DNA of 64,000 nucleotides from Plantago ovata (GCA_028274465.1 CM051456.1:125628880-125692879), one strand, 5' to 3'; counted from the first letter of the stretch, positions 14,477-27,186 are shown. The notes: a model not told the origin generated them from the letters alone. Translations and numbers: made by a program.

Positions 14477-16804
14477 CTAGTTTTGCCAACACAGATTTCT
14501 TCTACCCTCCTGCATGATTTCAAAGGCAAGCTTGTACCTCTCCAAAGAAGCGGCTCCGGCCTCTATATAATGCCGGGCCTCCTCCCTTAAACTCCACATC
14601 ATTAATGTTTTAAAGTCTTGTGTGCCACCTCCTGAATCGACATCTCTTAGTATACCATATTTTGCATTTTTAGTCCATCGATGCAGGATATAGCGAGAAG
14701 GAAGTTCCCTTACGTTCATTATCTGGAACACCTTCAGAGCATGTCTACAAAGCACACCTTCAAACTCGAACATTTTACAACTGCAGTTAATATTCAGATT
14801 CGACGCGTTGATGGCAACTGTGTTTCTCTCCTCCCCATTCCCACACTTCTGCACCATATATCGACTAATTGGTCCTTCAACATTTATTTTCAAGCCTACA
14901 TAACTGTAGCATTCCAAAAGCTCCTTCTGAAACACCTTGAACATTGTAATAGTATAGAGCCTTCTGCATTGTTCTTCTATGGGGTCCTTAGTATGCAAAA
15001 CTGCTAGCAAATTGAACGAATTAAAATCTTCCTTTCTTTCTTCTTCACGGCGCTGTTCCAAAGCTTTCTCGTAACGGAGAATAAATTCATTGAGTGGCGT
15101 GTGAGCTGTCAAAACTGTACTGAAGTATGATTTCAAGCTTCCATCCACTGGAATCCCAGCAAAGAATGTCCCCTTTATGTGCACAGGAACCCAACTTTTA
15201 CGCATTCTATGCATTTCCTCAAACCATGGGTTCTCTTTCAGGTTGTATTTGTTTACAAGCATGTTCCAAGCAGAATCAAATTCACTAGCAGTTTGACTTT
15301 GGAAAATGCATGTTTCGTACTCATATTTGAACCCAGTATCCACAGAGATCAATGGACCTAAATTCTCCCGCTCCATATCAAGAAGTTGCCATGCAGAGAA
15401 TCTATGGTGTGTTCCAGGAAAAACCTTTGAAATTGAATGTTGAATGGCCCTGTCCTGATCAGCTATTATTGAGATGGGACGACAGCCAGACATTGCTCTG
15501 GCCCATGCCTGAAAGATCCAAGTAAATGATTCCTCAGATTCATCAGCAATTAATGCACAACCAAGAAGAACAGGTTGCCTATGGTGATTGACTCCAACGA
15601 ATGAAGCAAGTGGCACTGAATGACTACCTCTCCTGTATGTGGTATCAAACACAATGGCATCTCCAAATTGTGCACAAGAAAACCTAGCCCGTGCATCAGC
15701 CCAAAAAATGTTCATACCTTTACCTTCGTACATTTCCACCGCATGAAAGAATCCTGTATCTTCAGCTTGCCGAGATTGGAAGTAGTCAAGCAGTAGACCA
15801 TACCACTCACTTCCGATGCAACTTTCTCGAACCCGTCTGACAAGGCTTAGACCTCCATTTGTTTCAACTAAATCCAAATTTTCCAACATACTACTTCCTT
15901 CATCACGATAACCCTTCGAAGCAACCGTCACAGTTTTGCTAGGATCTGTCGGACCATCAAACTCATGGTTGTGTTCTTTCTGAAGTCGATCAACTACCCA
16001 CCTCCCGGATTCTTGCCTTTGTATTCTCATGTATGCTCCACAACCAACTCTTGAAGGGTGCTGATGCCCTTCTTTTGAGCACACAAATCTCCGAGATGTA
16101 ATTGATCCATCATGCTTGGAACGGAATAACTGGCCGATCCTGATCCTGAAACCGATGCTGGAAGCATATATGTAGTAAAATTTGTAGGCCTCATCTGCAG
16201 TATTAAATTCGAGACCTTTCTGAGGGTCACCTACAGGCCCACCAAATCCATCGATTTCTTCCTTTTTCAAACGTTTTACATCTACTACAGATGGGCTATC
16301 ATCATCATATGATCTGATTCCAGTCCGGCTAGTCCCACCAGTTGCTCTAGGAGTTGGAAAAGTCTTCCTTTGGGTCCTAGGAGGACAAGTTTCTCCCGGG
16401 GATTCAAATTCGTGATTATGCTCATTCTTTATATTGGCTAAAACCCACTTCCCAGAGTCGACTTTTTGCACCCTTATGAAAGCAGGACATCCAGTTCTTG
16501 AGGTAGTCTGAAATCCCTCCTTCGAACACACAAATCGCCGTGAAATCACAGATCCATCAACTCTGGATCTGTACAGCTGTCCAATTCTAATTTTGAACCC
16601 AACTTGGGATGCATAGACACTGTAAAACTCCTGAGCCTCCTCAGCTGTATCAAACTCTAAACCCTCGTGTGGTTCCATCCTAGATTCTCCATCATCATAA
16701 CGATAGCCAATACTTTTAGAAATGGCTAGAGCAGATGGTTTTGTACGGACAGTCATGATATTTCCAAACTCTTCCCTATTCATATCAGTATCTGCAGTAA
16801 TCAT
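14477..16804 (-). CDS. FAR1-RELATED SEQUENCE protein with two FAR1 DNA-binding domains (FRS7/FRS12-like)
   Basis: A single coding exon of 775 residues runs from the ATG at 16804; the frame is open further upstream but without an ATG. A second in-frame ATG lies at 16783, and an AG at an acceptor-like attactgcag sits between the two. Two FAR1 (WRKY-GCM1-type) zinc-finger domains lie near residues 46-130 and 195-275; each has EGLEF/KGLEF, GFKIRIGQL/GFRIRIGQL, SRRFVCSKEG and EHNHEF. A MULE transposase-derived domain follows (AIVFDTTYRRG, IIADQDRAIQ). Near residue 660 is a SWIM zinc finger, CSCKMFEFEGVLCRHALKVF. FRS proteins are domesticated Mutator transposases; FAR1/FHY3 act in phytochrome A signalling, and FRS7/FRS12 repress flowering and circadian outputs. 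The two-domain layout points to FRS7/FRS12. The gene converges on ABCI12 with about 390 bp between the stops. Confidence 0.9.
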   Translation of the reverse strand: MITADTDMNREEFGNIMTVRTKPSALAISKSIGYRYDDGESRMEPHEGLEFDTAEEAQEFYSVYASQVGFKIRIGQLYRSRVDGSVISRRFVCSKEGFQTTSRTGCPAFIRVQKVDSGKWVLANIKNEHNHEFESPGETCPPRTQRKTFPTPRATGGTSRTGIRSYDDDSPSVVDVKRLKKEEIDGFGGPVGDPQKGLEFNTADEAYKFYYIYASSIGFRIRIGQLFRSKHDGSITSRRFVCSKEGHQHPSRVGCGAYMRIQRQESGRWVVDRLQKEHNHEFDGPTDPSKTVTVASKGYRDEGSSMLENLDLVETNGGLSLVRRVRESCIGSEWYGLLLDYFQSRQAEDTGFFHAVEMYEGKGMNIFWADARARFSCAQFGDAIVFDTTYRRGSHSVPLASFVGVNHHRQPVLLGCALIADESEESFTWIFQAWARAMSGCRPISIIADQDRAIQHSISKVFPGTHHRFSAWQLLDMERENLGPLISVDTGFKYEYETCIFQSQTASEFDSAWNMLVNKYNLKENPWFEEMHRMRKSWVPVHIKGTFFAGIPVDGSLKSYFSTVLTAHTPLNEFILRYEKALEQRREEERKEDFNSFNLLAVLHTKDPIEEQCRRLYTITMFKVFQKELLECYSYVGLKINVEGPISRYMVQKCGNGEERNTVAINASNLNINCSCKMFEFEGVLCRHALKVFQIMNVRELPSRYILHRWTKNAKYGILRDVDSGGGTQDFKTLMMWSLREEARHYIEAGAASLERYKLAFEIMQEGRRNLCWQN

Positions 16805-18790
16805 AAAAACTGAAACATTACCAAAATGCAAGGCACCATGATTTAAGTTAAAAGTAACAAACAGTAGCACAGTTATCTCCTATGCTAACCAAATTAGAGA
16901 GCTTAAACACAGACGACAAGGATGAGACGCAAGATAGAACAACAAAGGAAGGATAGCTGATTAAAGCTAAAAAATAAAGACCAACAAACTTGTACAACTC
17001 TGAAGCATTTCTCTCAAGTACAGTACGATATTTCTATGCCAAAAGTTAATCTTGCTACATGAATTCAATAAATTTCAACAGATTATGAAGCTACAAATAA
17101 TATACCATAGGCCTAAAAAGCAAAGTAATTTAGGGACTTAAAAACCACATAAATTCAACCAAGAACAAAAACCTAAGAGAATAGCATGATTTAAGTTGTG
17201 CAAGGAAAAATGCTCTCATGCTTTTTCTTAGAAAATGTTGGGCAATCTCCAAGAGCATATTGCAATTAGTTGATTAGCAGCATATTGTTAATGGTGAACA
17301 TCAGAATTTTACGGAAGCATCAGTATGCCCATGGCGATAGAGAATGTAGTATTATAATCCATAAATAAGGCACATATAATTCAACTATCTTTTTTCCTTC
17401 TTTTTCATCAAGCAATATGGCCAGCCCTCCGGGCAGTGTTTCTCAATTAACAATAAAAAACATTCTGAAACAACCCATGCCTCTCACCCGTATGAAAGAT
17501 TTTTCGAGAACACTACGTGTTATCTTAGGTGACAGGATCATATTTCAGCAGGCAGAATCAGAATTTCTGTACCTATCCTAACAGAGGTACGCAAGAAGGA
17601 TATTAAACAGAAAGAAAGTGTGGAGATGATGCAATGGATGAATCAACTCTATAAGTAAATATTAACCTAAAGCTCAAAATTAGATCCTTCAACACAGTTA
17701 TACTAAGTTACTAACAGCAACAGAAGCAATCAGAAGGAGAAAGCAAAGAGAATAGTCAAATCAACTCAAAAGACAGTAACAAGTATTAGCTACATACTAT
17801 GGTGCCATATTGACAGGTCCAAAATGTTGGATAAACACACTGCAAAAAAACTTTTTACTAAATCTATATCAATTAAACCTCAACTTCAACCCCTGACTCG
17901 AAACCAAACAGGGCAATTCCTAAAATAGAAAAGGAATGAATAGTGGCTACACTATAATCCTATATACATGCACAAATGGAAACATCCGGGAATACATTTG
18001 GTCCAGTTCAAGCAAAGATAGAAGGTACAGAACCTTAGCTAGGCTGCTCACTTGCACCACACATTTCCCCACATTACCATAAACCAATTCCAGTCAAAAG
18101 GCTAGGATAAAACATTTCAACAGGTCTGGACTTAATCCTCTCTTAGCAATGCAAATCACAGAGAAATACAACAAAATCTTCACTGAACATCAAACAGTGT
18201 AGTAATTGGCATAAATAACCATAAATCACAACATCCAACCAGTAATCCGCTATTTCAGCTAAAAAAAACCACAAATCTCCAATCAAATCAACAACATTCA
18301 AGTGAAATTTCACAAATCAACCACAGAAAAAGCTAAAGGAGTTAGGGTTTAACCTATCGCATGTCTGAGCTAAAAAAATCCCCAATCTAAGCGTCAAGTC
18401 ACGCCATCACAAGCTGAATTCAACAGCAGCTCGCATTGTAACGCCAGAAATCGACCGGTTCAACCAGAAATAACAAATATGCACTGGAAATGGAAATTAC
18501 AGTATCATTGAAGCTGAAACAAAATCAGGCAGAGGAAGAGAAAGCAACATTTGATTTGAGAGTGAAGATTGGTTGAGAAAGGAAAATTAAATCTCTGTTG
18601 ATGATCAATCAAAAATCGCAGAATTTCACGGTGAGTCACTGTCTGTCTCGTATCTGGTGATAGGGGTTGAAGAAGAAGGAGGAGCTGAGGTGGATTTCAG
18701 ACCGGTTCGGTTTTGTACGGTGGCGTGCAATTAGTGCAGAGAGAGAAAGATAGAGAGCGAAAAAGAGAGAGGATTATCGTGCGCTTTACG
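16805..18790 (-). other. 5' leader and intron region of the FRS gene
   Basis: This ~2 kb stretch upstream of the FRS start has no credible reading frame on either strand and ends in a CT-rich, leader-like block (minus strand, about 18780-18600). Long 5'-UTR introns are typical of the family. A plausible acceptor (tgtttcag) lies just before the start codon at about 16810. The first exon probably starts near 18750, but no transcript data are available. Confidence 0.5.
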
Positions 18791-19825
18791 GTGCCCAATG
18801 CAACTTTAACGTGTCGTCTTTCTATTCGCCAACTTAAGGCAAGTTGATGGACTTTTTTTTCCTCTTTTTAAAAGTTTAAAATAAAATTAATTTTCTAGCC
18901 AAAATTCATTCAAAAATAAATAAAGGGATAAATAAATTACTAAGATTGTAAAAAAAAAAAACATATAAATGTATGTTTGATAAAGTAAATTAGTGAGACT
19001 ATAAGAAAAAGTATATGTTTTTATTCATTGATATTTTAATGAAAAAATGACGTTTTCAGTTAGTCCAATTTATTAAATTTAGTTAAATTAAGATTGGTCT
19101 AGTTTATTATTATAATAATACAGATAAATCAAGTTCATATTCATACGAAGAGAACATAGCTGTAATGGTTTTTTTGTTTTTTAATTCATGAATTAAGTTT
19201 AATTTTTAATTTGTAAACTTACTCGACTATGACTATATTATATGTCTTCCGCGCTATAGCACTCGCAATATCAATTGACATTAACCTTGACTATATGATA
19301 TGCCGGTCTCGCCCGTATACCAGTTTATAGGACAGACGAGGGGCTCACTAAGTGGTTATGATCGACACATTTGGATGCACCAGGTTCATATCGAGTGGTC
19401 AAACTCTAGTCATCCTATTCCAAGGCATAATTTGCATTCATGATTCTTTTTCTTGATACAAGCCCTGCAACATCGCGGTCTACAATAATAGCCCGATTCA
19501 TGATTTTTAACTTTACTTTGTACCTCGGTCCGTGTCTTACGTTCAAACCAAACTACAATGACTCTGTTTTTTCCAAAAAAAAAAGAGAAAAAAGAAAAAA
19601 AAAAAAAGAGGCGCCAATGACTCTGTTTTCAAATTAAAGTTCAAACCAAACTACAATGATTTGAAACTACAATAACTCATTTGGAGCACAGTTGCACAAG
19701 CAGAAATTTTCATTCAGTCAAATGTTTTTGTATTATTGGTCCTCTTTTTGTATTGTTATTTATCCTTATCTAGTCATCAACTTGGAAAAATTGGTTTCCT
19801 CTCTTCTTCAATCAGACAATCACCA
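18791..19825. other. Gene-free AT-rich intergenic DNA
   Basis: No coding frame or RNA gene was recognised. A poly-purine run lies at 19577-19609, flanked by near-identical phrases (ccaatgactctgttttc 19613; caatgactctgttttttcc 19556), which suggests a local duplication. Confidence 0.5.
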
Positions 19826-19830
19826 TCTTA

Positions 19831-19837
19831 TATAAAA
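19831..19837 (+). promoter_or_regulatory. Candidate TATA box of the hexose transporter gene
   Basis: TATAAAA lies about 200 bp before the ATG at 20038. A second candidate (tataaat, 19993) is too near the ATG for a normal leader. Confidence 0.4.
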
Positions 19838-20037
19838 GTACTTTTCTTTTACAGGACAAAGGAAAGCAATGATGTCTTTAGTTTAGCCACCATTTTAATT
19901 TCAATATTTTCTTTGTCCTGTATAGGCCAGTGGGGGAAGTAGCAAAACAGCCATACTGAATGATAAGTATCTTGCAATTAATCTTTCAGTAGTATAAATC
20001 GAAGAGCTGGGAAGATAAGTATCAGCAAATTGTAAAT

Positions 20038-21828
20038 ATGTCTGTGGAGTTTGCAACTACAAGTAGTTATAATGGAAGAATCACATCTTTCATGGTCTTA
20101 TCTTGTGTCATGGCTGCCATGGGAGCCTTTATCTTTGGCTATGATACTGGAGTCTCAGGTTAGTTGTTTCAGTTTGCAGCAGTTTTGTATATTTATAATC
20201 TTGCATGGCAGAGAAGAATCTAAGCTACTTGTAACAGTGTGATCATCATGTTGATGTCTAGGTGGAGTAACGTCTATGGAGCCGTTCTTGGAAACCTTCT
20301 TCTCGAAAGTTTACAGAAGAATGAAAGAAGACACTAAGATAAGCAACTACTGCAAATATGACAGTCAACTATTGACACTGTTCACATCTTCACTCTACTT
20401 GGCTGGTTTGGTCACTTCATTGTTTGCCTCATTTGTCACTCGGGTCTATGGGCGCAAACCGTCTATACTAGCAGGGAGCGTCGCTTTTCTTGTAGGTGCA
20501 GCGCTCAATGGTGCTTCCATTAACATGTATATGCTGATTTTTGGCAGAATCTTGCTTGGTGTAGGTGTTGGCTTCACAAACCAGGTTTGGCTAAATTCGC
20601 AAAGTGTTTTGTTTGGCGTTAGTTTATCAGTTAGATGAGCTTATTTCACTGTTTGATCGCAATAAGTATGGTACGTGAACGTCTAGCTAACTGAATAGAG
20701 CCGAAGTAATGGAAATACTAGAGCCTAATTATGTGCTTCTGTACACAGGCAGTCCCTTTGTATCTGTCTGAAATGGCTCTGGCTAAATACAGAGGAGCAG
20801 TTAGCAATGGATTTCACTTGAGTCTAGGCATTGGATTTCTTGCAGCAAATCTTGTAAACTATTTCACCGAAAAGATTACCAGAGGTTGGGGATGGAGAGT
20901 TTCGCTAGTAGCAGTGGCCTTACCAGCATTTGCCTTAATGTTGGGAACATTTTTTCTCCCAGAAACTCCGAATAGCCTGATTCAGCAAAGTACTAACAAT
21001 CAAGAAAACGCTGAAAAGATACTACAACGAATCCGAGGTACACAAGATGTCCAAACAGAACTACATGATCTTATTGCAGCTAGAGACATTTCAAGAACCT
21101 TAAACAACTCTGATGCAAATATCCTTCAGCGCTGCTATAGGCCTCAACTCATCATGTCCATAGCAATCCCCTTCTTTCAAATAATGACTGGTATCAATGT
21201 CATTGGATTTTACGCTCCAATACTTTTTCGCACTATAGGTTTGGGAGAAAGTGTATCCCTCATGTCGTCGTTGCTGGTAGGGGTTGTAGGATCGAGTGCA
21301 GCAGTAGTGTCGATGTTGATAGTGGATAAATTAGGGAGGCGGCCTATCTTGATCTTTGGTGGAGCTGTAATGTTCGTTTCACAGATGAGCATTGGTGGAG
21401 TTATGGCAGCTAAACTAGGGGATCAAGAAGGCTTAAGCAAAGAGTATGCTTATGCAGTTCTAGTTCTGATCAGTGTTTATATAGCTGGATATGGAGTTTC
21501 TTGGGGTCCGTTGGGATGGTTGATCCCGAGCGAGATTTTTCCACTGGAGATTCGATCAACAGGTCAAAGTATCTTTGTTTCGGTTATCTTTCTATTCACG
21601 TTTATCGTTGGACAGACATTTTTGACAATGCTGTGCCATTTCAAGTCGGGCATTTTCTTCTTCTTCGGAGGGTGGGTAGTCGTGATGACCGTATTCATTT
21701 ACTTCTTTCTACCTGAGACCAAATGTACGCCTATCGAACAGATGGAGAGGGTATGGAGAGAACACTGGTTCTGGAGTGAATACTACCAGAGCAAGAAAAA
21801 GGTTACTAAAGATAGACTAGATGAATGA
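20038..21828 (+). CDS. Sugar transport protein (STP family, hexose carrier HEX6-like)
   Basis: Three exons (20038-20158, 20262-20584, 20749-21828) join in phase to 507 residues. This is a 12-helix MFS proton/hexose symporter expected at the plasma membrane. Signatures: [113 protein letters not shown] and the C-terminal [15 protein letters not shown]. The two Cys that form the lid disulfide in STP10 are kept ([15 protein letters not shown]). The substrate-site stretch reads [11 protein letters not shown] where STPs have PFFQQxTGINV, and EMALAKYRG stands where EMAPPxYRG is usual, so this is a diverged member. It converges on the WAK gene. Confidence 0.92.
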
Positions 21829-22134
21829 AAGATGTACTTTGATGTTTCCAGATTTTTACACTTATTTCATCTGATGCACTAATGATAGACTTTATTGAAA
21901 CAAACTGAAGTTGAGAATGGTAATTCACAAAATATGAATAAAACAGAACTAATCCAACAGAACAGGAACAGAACATCCAAATACGAAGTAAGAACAAAGC
22001 ATCGAAAACCTAGCTAGATTTCTACTTCATCCAACAAACCAATTGTTCAAAAAAGTCATTTCTAAAGTACAAACAAACCAGTACTTCCTGCTGCAGCAGT
22101 TTATCTTCTCAAAACAAGGCCGGATAAAAAACAC

Positions 22135-24782
22135 TCAGCGAGGACTCTGACGAACTATTTGACGACCATCTTTCAGAAAATAGACTCCTGTACTCATTTC
22201 TGAACCTACAGTGGACATATGTAAGTCTGATGCAAAATCTGATGATTCTGATCCTACCAAATCTGATGGCAAGCCCGTTTCATAACTCAAAAGCACCTCA
22301 GTTTCTTCTTTCGCGTACCCCTGTTCAGTCCAAGGATGTTTAGTGTATCTCCGAAGTCCTTCAAGTTCCATTGCCACTTCTTTCATCGTGGGCCTTTCAT
22401 CTCCTTTCAGACATAAACACCTATTCACTAGCTCACCAACGGCCATCAATTGATCCAAACTTCCTTCCCTTTGAACTCGAGGCTCAAGAATTTCAAAGAG
22501 CCGATTTTCATTCAGTGAAGTGATGAAATATGTGGCCAGGTTCATTTCTTCTCCTAATTTTGAAGCCGAAAGAGGTCTCATTCCTGTCATAAGTTCAGCC
22601 AGTACAACTCCAAAGCTGTAGACATCACTTTTTTCAGTTAACTGGCTTGTTTGGAAGTACCCAGGATCCAAATAGCCTAAGGTCCCCTGAACTAGTGTAG
22701 TCACTTGTGTTTGGCCTAACGGAATCAATCTGGACGCGCCAAAATCAGATATTTTTGCTGTGTAAGAATCATCTAACAATATGTTGCTTGACTTGACATC
22801 TCTGTGAATAATTGGCATAGAAGCAGCTGAATGGAGATAGGCAAGTGCACCAGCAGCTTCTGCAGCTATTCTTAGACGGTCTTTCCAAGAGAACCAAGGG
22901 GATTCACCATTGTGGTGGATGTGATGATAGAGCGTTCCATTTGAGATGAATTCATAGACCAATAATGGAACTTCGGTTTCTAGACAACAACCCAGTAATT
23001 TCACAATGTTTCGGTGATTAATCTGAGTGAGAATAATCACTTCGTTGATGAACGACTCAATTTGGATGTGACCCATTATTCTTGATTTCTTGACAGCCAC
23101 CACGAGTTGATCAGATAGAATGGCTCTATAAACTGTACCATAGCCACCTCTACCAACAATACAATCTTCAGAATAATTATTCGTGGCCTTCTCAAGCTCT
23201 TGGGCAGAGAAGATCTTAGTTGATCCACCATTCTCTAAAGAGGTTTTCTGCTTTAAAATGAACCCTCCATTTTTCAGGAAGAATTGTTCTCTCATTTTCT
23301 CAAGCTTCCTTCTCTTAGTGAAAAAGTGTAGCCATGTGAGACCAAGTAAAACAGCAAGTATGCCAACACTGGATCCTGCATCATCGTCGGCATAGAATAT
23401 ATCATAATCCATCACATGGTCGTGATTTTGATTTTATCCTTTGTTAATGAAACTTGTAAATTTGAGATAAATGAACACCATTAGTCCATTATTGATAAAT
23501 TACCTATCACAAGCTTTATCACAAGAGACTGAGAGAAACTGCAACCTCCACCACTCTTTAGCCCATCTCCATCATATCCTTGTTTGCAGGAGCAACTATA
23601 ACTTCCTACAGTATTAGTGCAGATGGCATGTTCAGCACAAGGATTACTCTCGCATTCGTTGATATCTGTGGAAAAAAGAAAAAAAAAACTTTTGAATTTC
23701 CTGTGCAACCTCCACCACTCTTTATCACATGGATTGTGAACATAAATAAGGAAAGCATTCATTAAACTAACCTGTGCAACCTGGACTTAGATACGAATTT
23801 CCTTCGAACCCCTCACTGCAATTACACCTGTATCCGCCAAGACCCGTCTCTGGATCCTCAACACAGTCACTGTTCTCTTGACAAGCATAATCTGCACTCT
23901 GTCTAGCTTGTTCACAAGTTTGGTTTCCAATCACCCAATCAATTACAATAGGCACGTCCTCAATACTTCGGTTCTGAAAGTCATTTTCTAGAAGATAGTT
24001 TCTCTGAAACTGATCATACTCCTGGTCTCTGAGAAACACGTAGCCACAGGGAATAGGTTCATCTATAAAAGTGACATTGAAAGCTTCAGTAACTGAAATA
24101 TTTACAGCCTGAAGCCCTTTGGGGATGTCCGTTTGGCAACATCCAATTCCCATGCACTGTCCTTCTCCTTCCCTTGGATCCGAGCCATTGAAACAGTATG
24201 ATGTGCAAGAACTCACGACGTTTCCGCTGATGTTAACAATCCCCCCTGCGTAATCGCATCCCAATGTTGTGAACCTGATAGGGATGATGCAAATGATAAG
24301 CAAGCTAGAAACTGAGTATTAAGTATAAAGTGGCAATTTTCAGATATTAGTCCAGAGTGTTATGGGAACCTATTGGAGTTTGAGAAGCTGTAGGGAGAAT
24401 CAGTGAAGTTCATTGATACTCTGCGTTCTCCATTGCGGCACGTGTTGGCGACCTGCAGGTTCTTGATTTGAATATGATCATCTGCGATGTTCACTATTTC
24501 GTGATTTCCATTATAGGTAAACGCTCTTGGGGCAGCCGATGAAAAAGACTCGTTACATATTACATCAAACCGGGGATTGATGGAGCAGTTGAATCCAATA
24601 CCGAACGGATATGGAACCACCAAGTCTCCACACTTTGTCTGGCAGCCGGTTTTCGCAGTGTTGTTAGCTTGGCTGAAAGATTTTCTAGGGACAATAGAAG
24701 TGTTGGATGAAGTAACTTGAGCACTTGCCAAAGTAAATAAGAAGTGTAACATAATAATCAAGATTGCAAATTGTTGAAGCAT
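22135..24782 (-). CDS. Wall-associated receptor kinase-like protein
   Basis: Four exons (24782-24370, 24274-23772, 23665-23504, 23375-22135) join in phase to 772 residues. After a signal peptide ([15 protein letters not shown]) comes a GUB_WAK galacturonan-binding domain ([20 protein letters not shown]), then a WAK Cys-rich region, an EGF-like segment and a calcium-binding EGF domain in its own exon ([31 protein letters not shown]). A membrane span follows ([16 protein letters not shown]), then a Ser/Thr kinase with [33 protein letters not shown] (RD type), DFGASR and [12 protein letters not shown]. All catalytic motifs are intact. WAKs bind cell-wall pectin and oligogalacturonides and signal in growth and defence. 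A damaged second copy lies about 10 kb away (32054-33437). Confidence 0.93.
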
Positions 24783-26660
24783 ATTGCTTTTCTGGAATTA
24801 AACTGATCATATGATAATTCTAGACCGACTTACAAATTCATATTTGAGATACACATAATGATTAAGGTTAAGTACTTTTCAACTATGAAATTAATTCCGT
24901 TTCTTTGTAATTTAATTTTATTTTTTTAACATGACATGGAAAAGACAAATATTATATGGCCTGGAAAGTTGAATTTTGCCCATAACAATGAGGTCACACA
25001 AATAATAAATTCACAAGATAAGTAAAAAATTATTCTGACCAATTCATATAAACAAGCTTATTTTCTAGAATTCAACAAGTATAATATATCTGGCTCTCAA
25101 CTACCATTTTCATAATAATTCACATAACACATCAAGGAATTATTTGGCTGAAAACAATTAGTGGCAAACCCAGAAACAAACTGCATAACAAGTTAACAAC
25201 GTGTAATAATTAAATATATTTGTGATCTATAGGTTGGTTGACAAAGGCACATTAACAAGTACTACTATTACCAACTTTGTCTCTAATGACTAACTAATGT
25301 TATGACTACAGGAGTCGGTCAGTTTTCCCAGGTTCATGAATATCACTCTCCGTTCTCCCAAAATTTAACATCTGCTATTCTTAGAACAATTTTCAAAACA
25401 TTATTAAAAATAGACTAAATTTTGGAAGGCGGGGTTCGTGAACAGCAGTGTGCACATACAAGAAAGCTGGATTTAGTGACACGAAACCAAGATATAGTCA
25501 CCCTTTTTGGGGTCTCCAAAAACGGACTGCTCACTAACATTCTGGTTTCTGAGGTAACCTACCTAAAATCCATATGGAAAAGTTCAGTTTGCTAGACCTA
25601 AACTCTATATGAACACCCTCATCAGCAAACTAACTCAAGTATCTCTGCTCAAAACACGCACTCAGAATCTAAACACCGAATTTGTTTGTTTCATGTTCTC
25701 TTCAGTTACCCGGAAGCTGGTTGAAAGATTCTTACATAACAACAGTAAAGGAACAGAGAAGAAGGATGTTGAATTCACGATACTGAAGGCCTGAACGAGA
25801 GCAATAATAGTTAATTGAATCATAAACAGAACATGAAAAAGATAAATAATTGAGGTGAGCATTAACTGTAATTTTAAGTAAAGAGACCAAAAGAACAATG
25901 AAAATGCAGAAAGATTCTATGCAAACTTTTTCAGTAAGATTCTTAAAGGGTGTTGCGAGAATTGAACTCACTCACGGACTCTTGCAAGAAGCAAGAACCA
26001 TACCATTATAGAATAAACACCCATTTTCATTTAAACCACATGAAAATGTAGAGAGTGATGATAAAATTGCATCTATCTATCCAATTGAAGGAGACGAAAA
26101 GAAGAAGAGTGGGCAATGAACAGATGTCAATTGAAAAGAATACAGAATAAACCTGTTTGCGGATCGATTATAGAAGACAATAAATAAAACTCCAATTTGA
26201 TCATTGCTGAAGAGTCGCAAGACAATGAGGAAGCTCGGCCGAGAGATTTGAATCGAAATGGTTCATCTTCTCTTTCTAACTTCTAATACCTTTTTTACCT
26301 CAACCCCAAGTTAGCCAGATATATGAATTACTTTTTTTTTTTTTCTTTAATGACATTGGGACCGCGTCCGCTATCATTTGGCTTGGGGTGCATACTCAGG
26401 GTCGACATAATAGCATCCGAACCGTGTAAAAAATTAATGATGCTTATGATTAAGTGTCACTGGATAAACCTCACAACCCGATATAATAACTTGCAAAACC
26501 ACGTAAAAATCACTTATCCTTTTGATTAATGTCTGACTATTAATATGTGTTAATTAGGTAATCAATTTTATTTAAGCATTTCTAATTCTCTTTTTTTTGT
26601 CAAATATTTATTTCACAATTTTATTGTTGGTTGACTTGGTTCTACTTCTATTACTAAATT
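24783..26660. other. Intergenic region upstream of the WAK gene
   Basis: AT-rich DNA with no supportable protein gene. It holds the WAK promoter and leader (an untranslated exon could lie near 26150-26280, where GA-rich sequence occurs), and the tRNA-like sequence at 25948-26022. A poly-T run sits at 26331-26343. Confidence 0.5.
25948..26022 (-). other. tRNA-like cloverleaf (degenerate tRNA or SINE head)
   Basis: On the minus strand GGGTGTT (26022-26016) pairs perfectly with AACACCC (25954-25948). GTGAG-TTCAATT-CTCGC makes a full five-pair T arm with a seven-base loop and a B-box-like core. TCTTG-CTTCTTG-CAAGA makes a five-pair anticodon arm. The D arm pairs only with a shift and wobbles. 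The loop would give anticodon TCT, but position 37 is a pyrimidine, which is unusual, so a working tRNA is doubtful. It may be a tRNA pseudogene or the head of an old SINE. Confidence 0.35.
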
Positions 26661-26677
26661 AAACATTACACACATTA

Positions 26678-27186
26678 GTAGGTTTCCTCGGGAAAGATGA
26701 TCCATTTTGGGTGGTTTGTGTTCCCGGTTCATACCGATATAGCTGTACAGGGGAACATATGTATACTTTCTTGCTGCTAATTTGTGTTCACCTTGCCATT
26801 AACAGCCCAGAAGTAGGGGATAGTCTACTCGAAATATCATGAGACTTTGTACCTTCCTTGAGTTAGAAGAGGGGGTCGTAATCCTGGATTATTGCCCTGA
26901 AAACTAGAGAAGATGATTGATCTACGCCAATTTGAGATCACAGGCTTGCATAGAGTCTTATAGATCAGAAACTGACAGAGTCTTGATATTTTAGAGTTGC
27001 ATAAATCATAGTATTGTACTAGAGTTTATGCACTTGTACCATAGTCTTCCCGCCTCTAGCTTCTCTGGCTAGTAGATGCTTCGATTTTGTACTTGAAGTT
27101 TGCTTGATCTTGTAGCAATGATTGGGATATGCCCCTCTTACTTGTACTTAACATGGGCTTTAATGGAGTTTAAATTCTTTCAAAAA
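26678..27186 (+). mobile_element. 5'-truncated LINE 3' end with poly(A) and target-site duplication
   Basis: The block ends aatggagtttaaattctttc plus eight A, typical of plant L1 3' ends. It is flanked by aaacattacacacatta (26661-26677) and aaacattacacgcatta (27187-27203), a 17-bp direct repeat with one mismatch. No coding part remains. The single mismatch suggests a fairly young insertion. Confidence 0.65.

Noticed and set aside
16805-16870. N-terminal extension of the FRS protein
   Set aside because: The frame opens with GTG and a splice acceptor-like site follows; the first ATG is at 16804.
26320-26530. Poly(T) followed by gc-rich block (gggaccgcgtccgctatc)
   Set aside because: It resembles a reversed retroposon end, but no target duplication or other copy was found.
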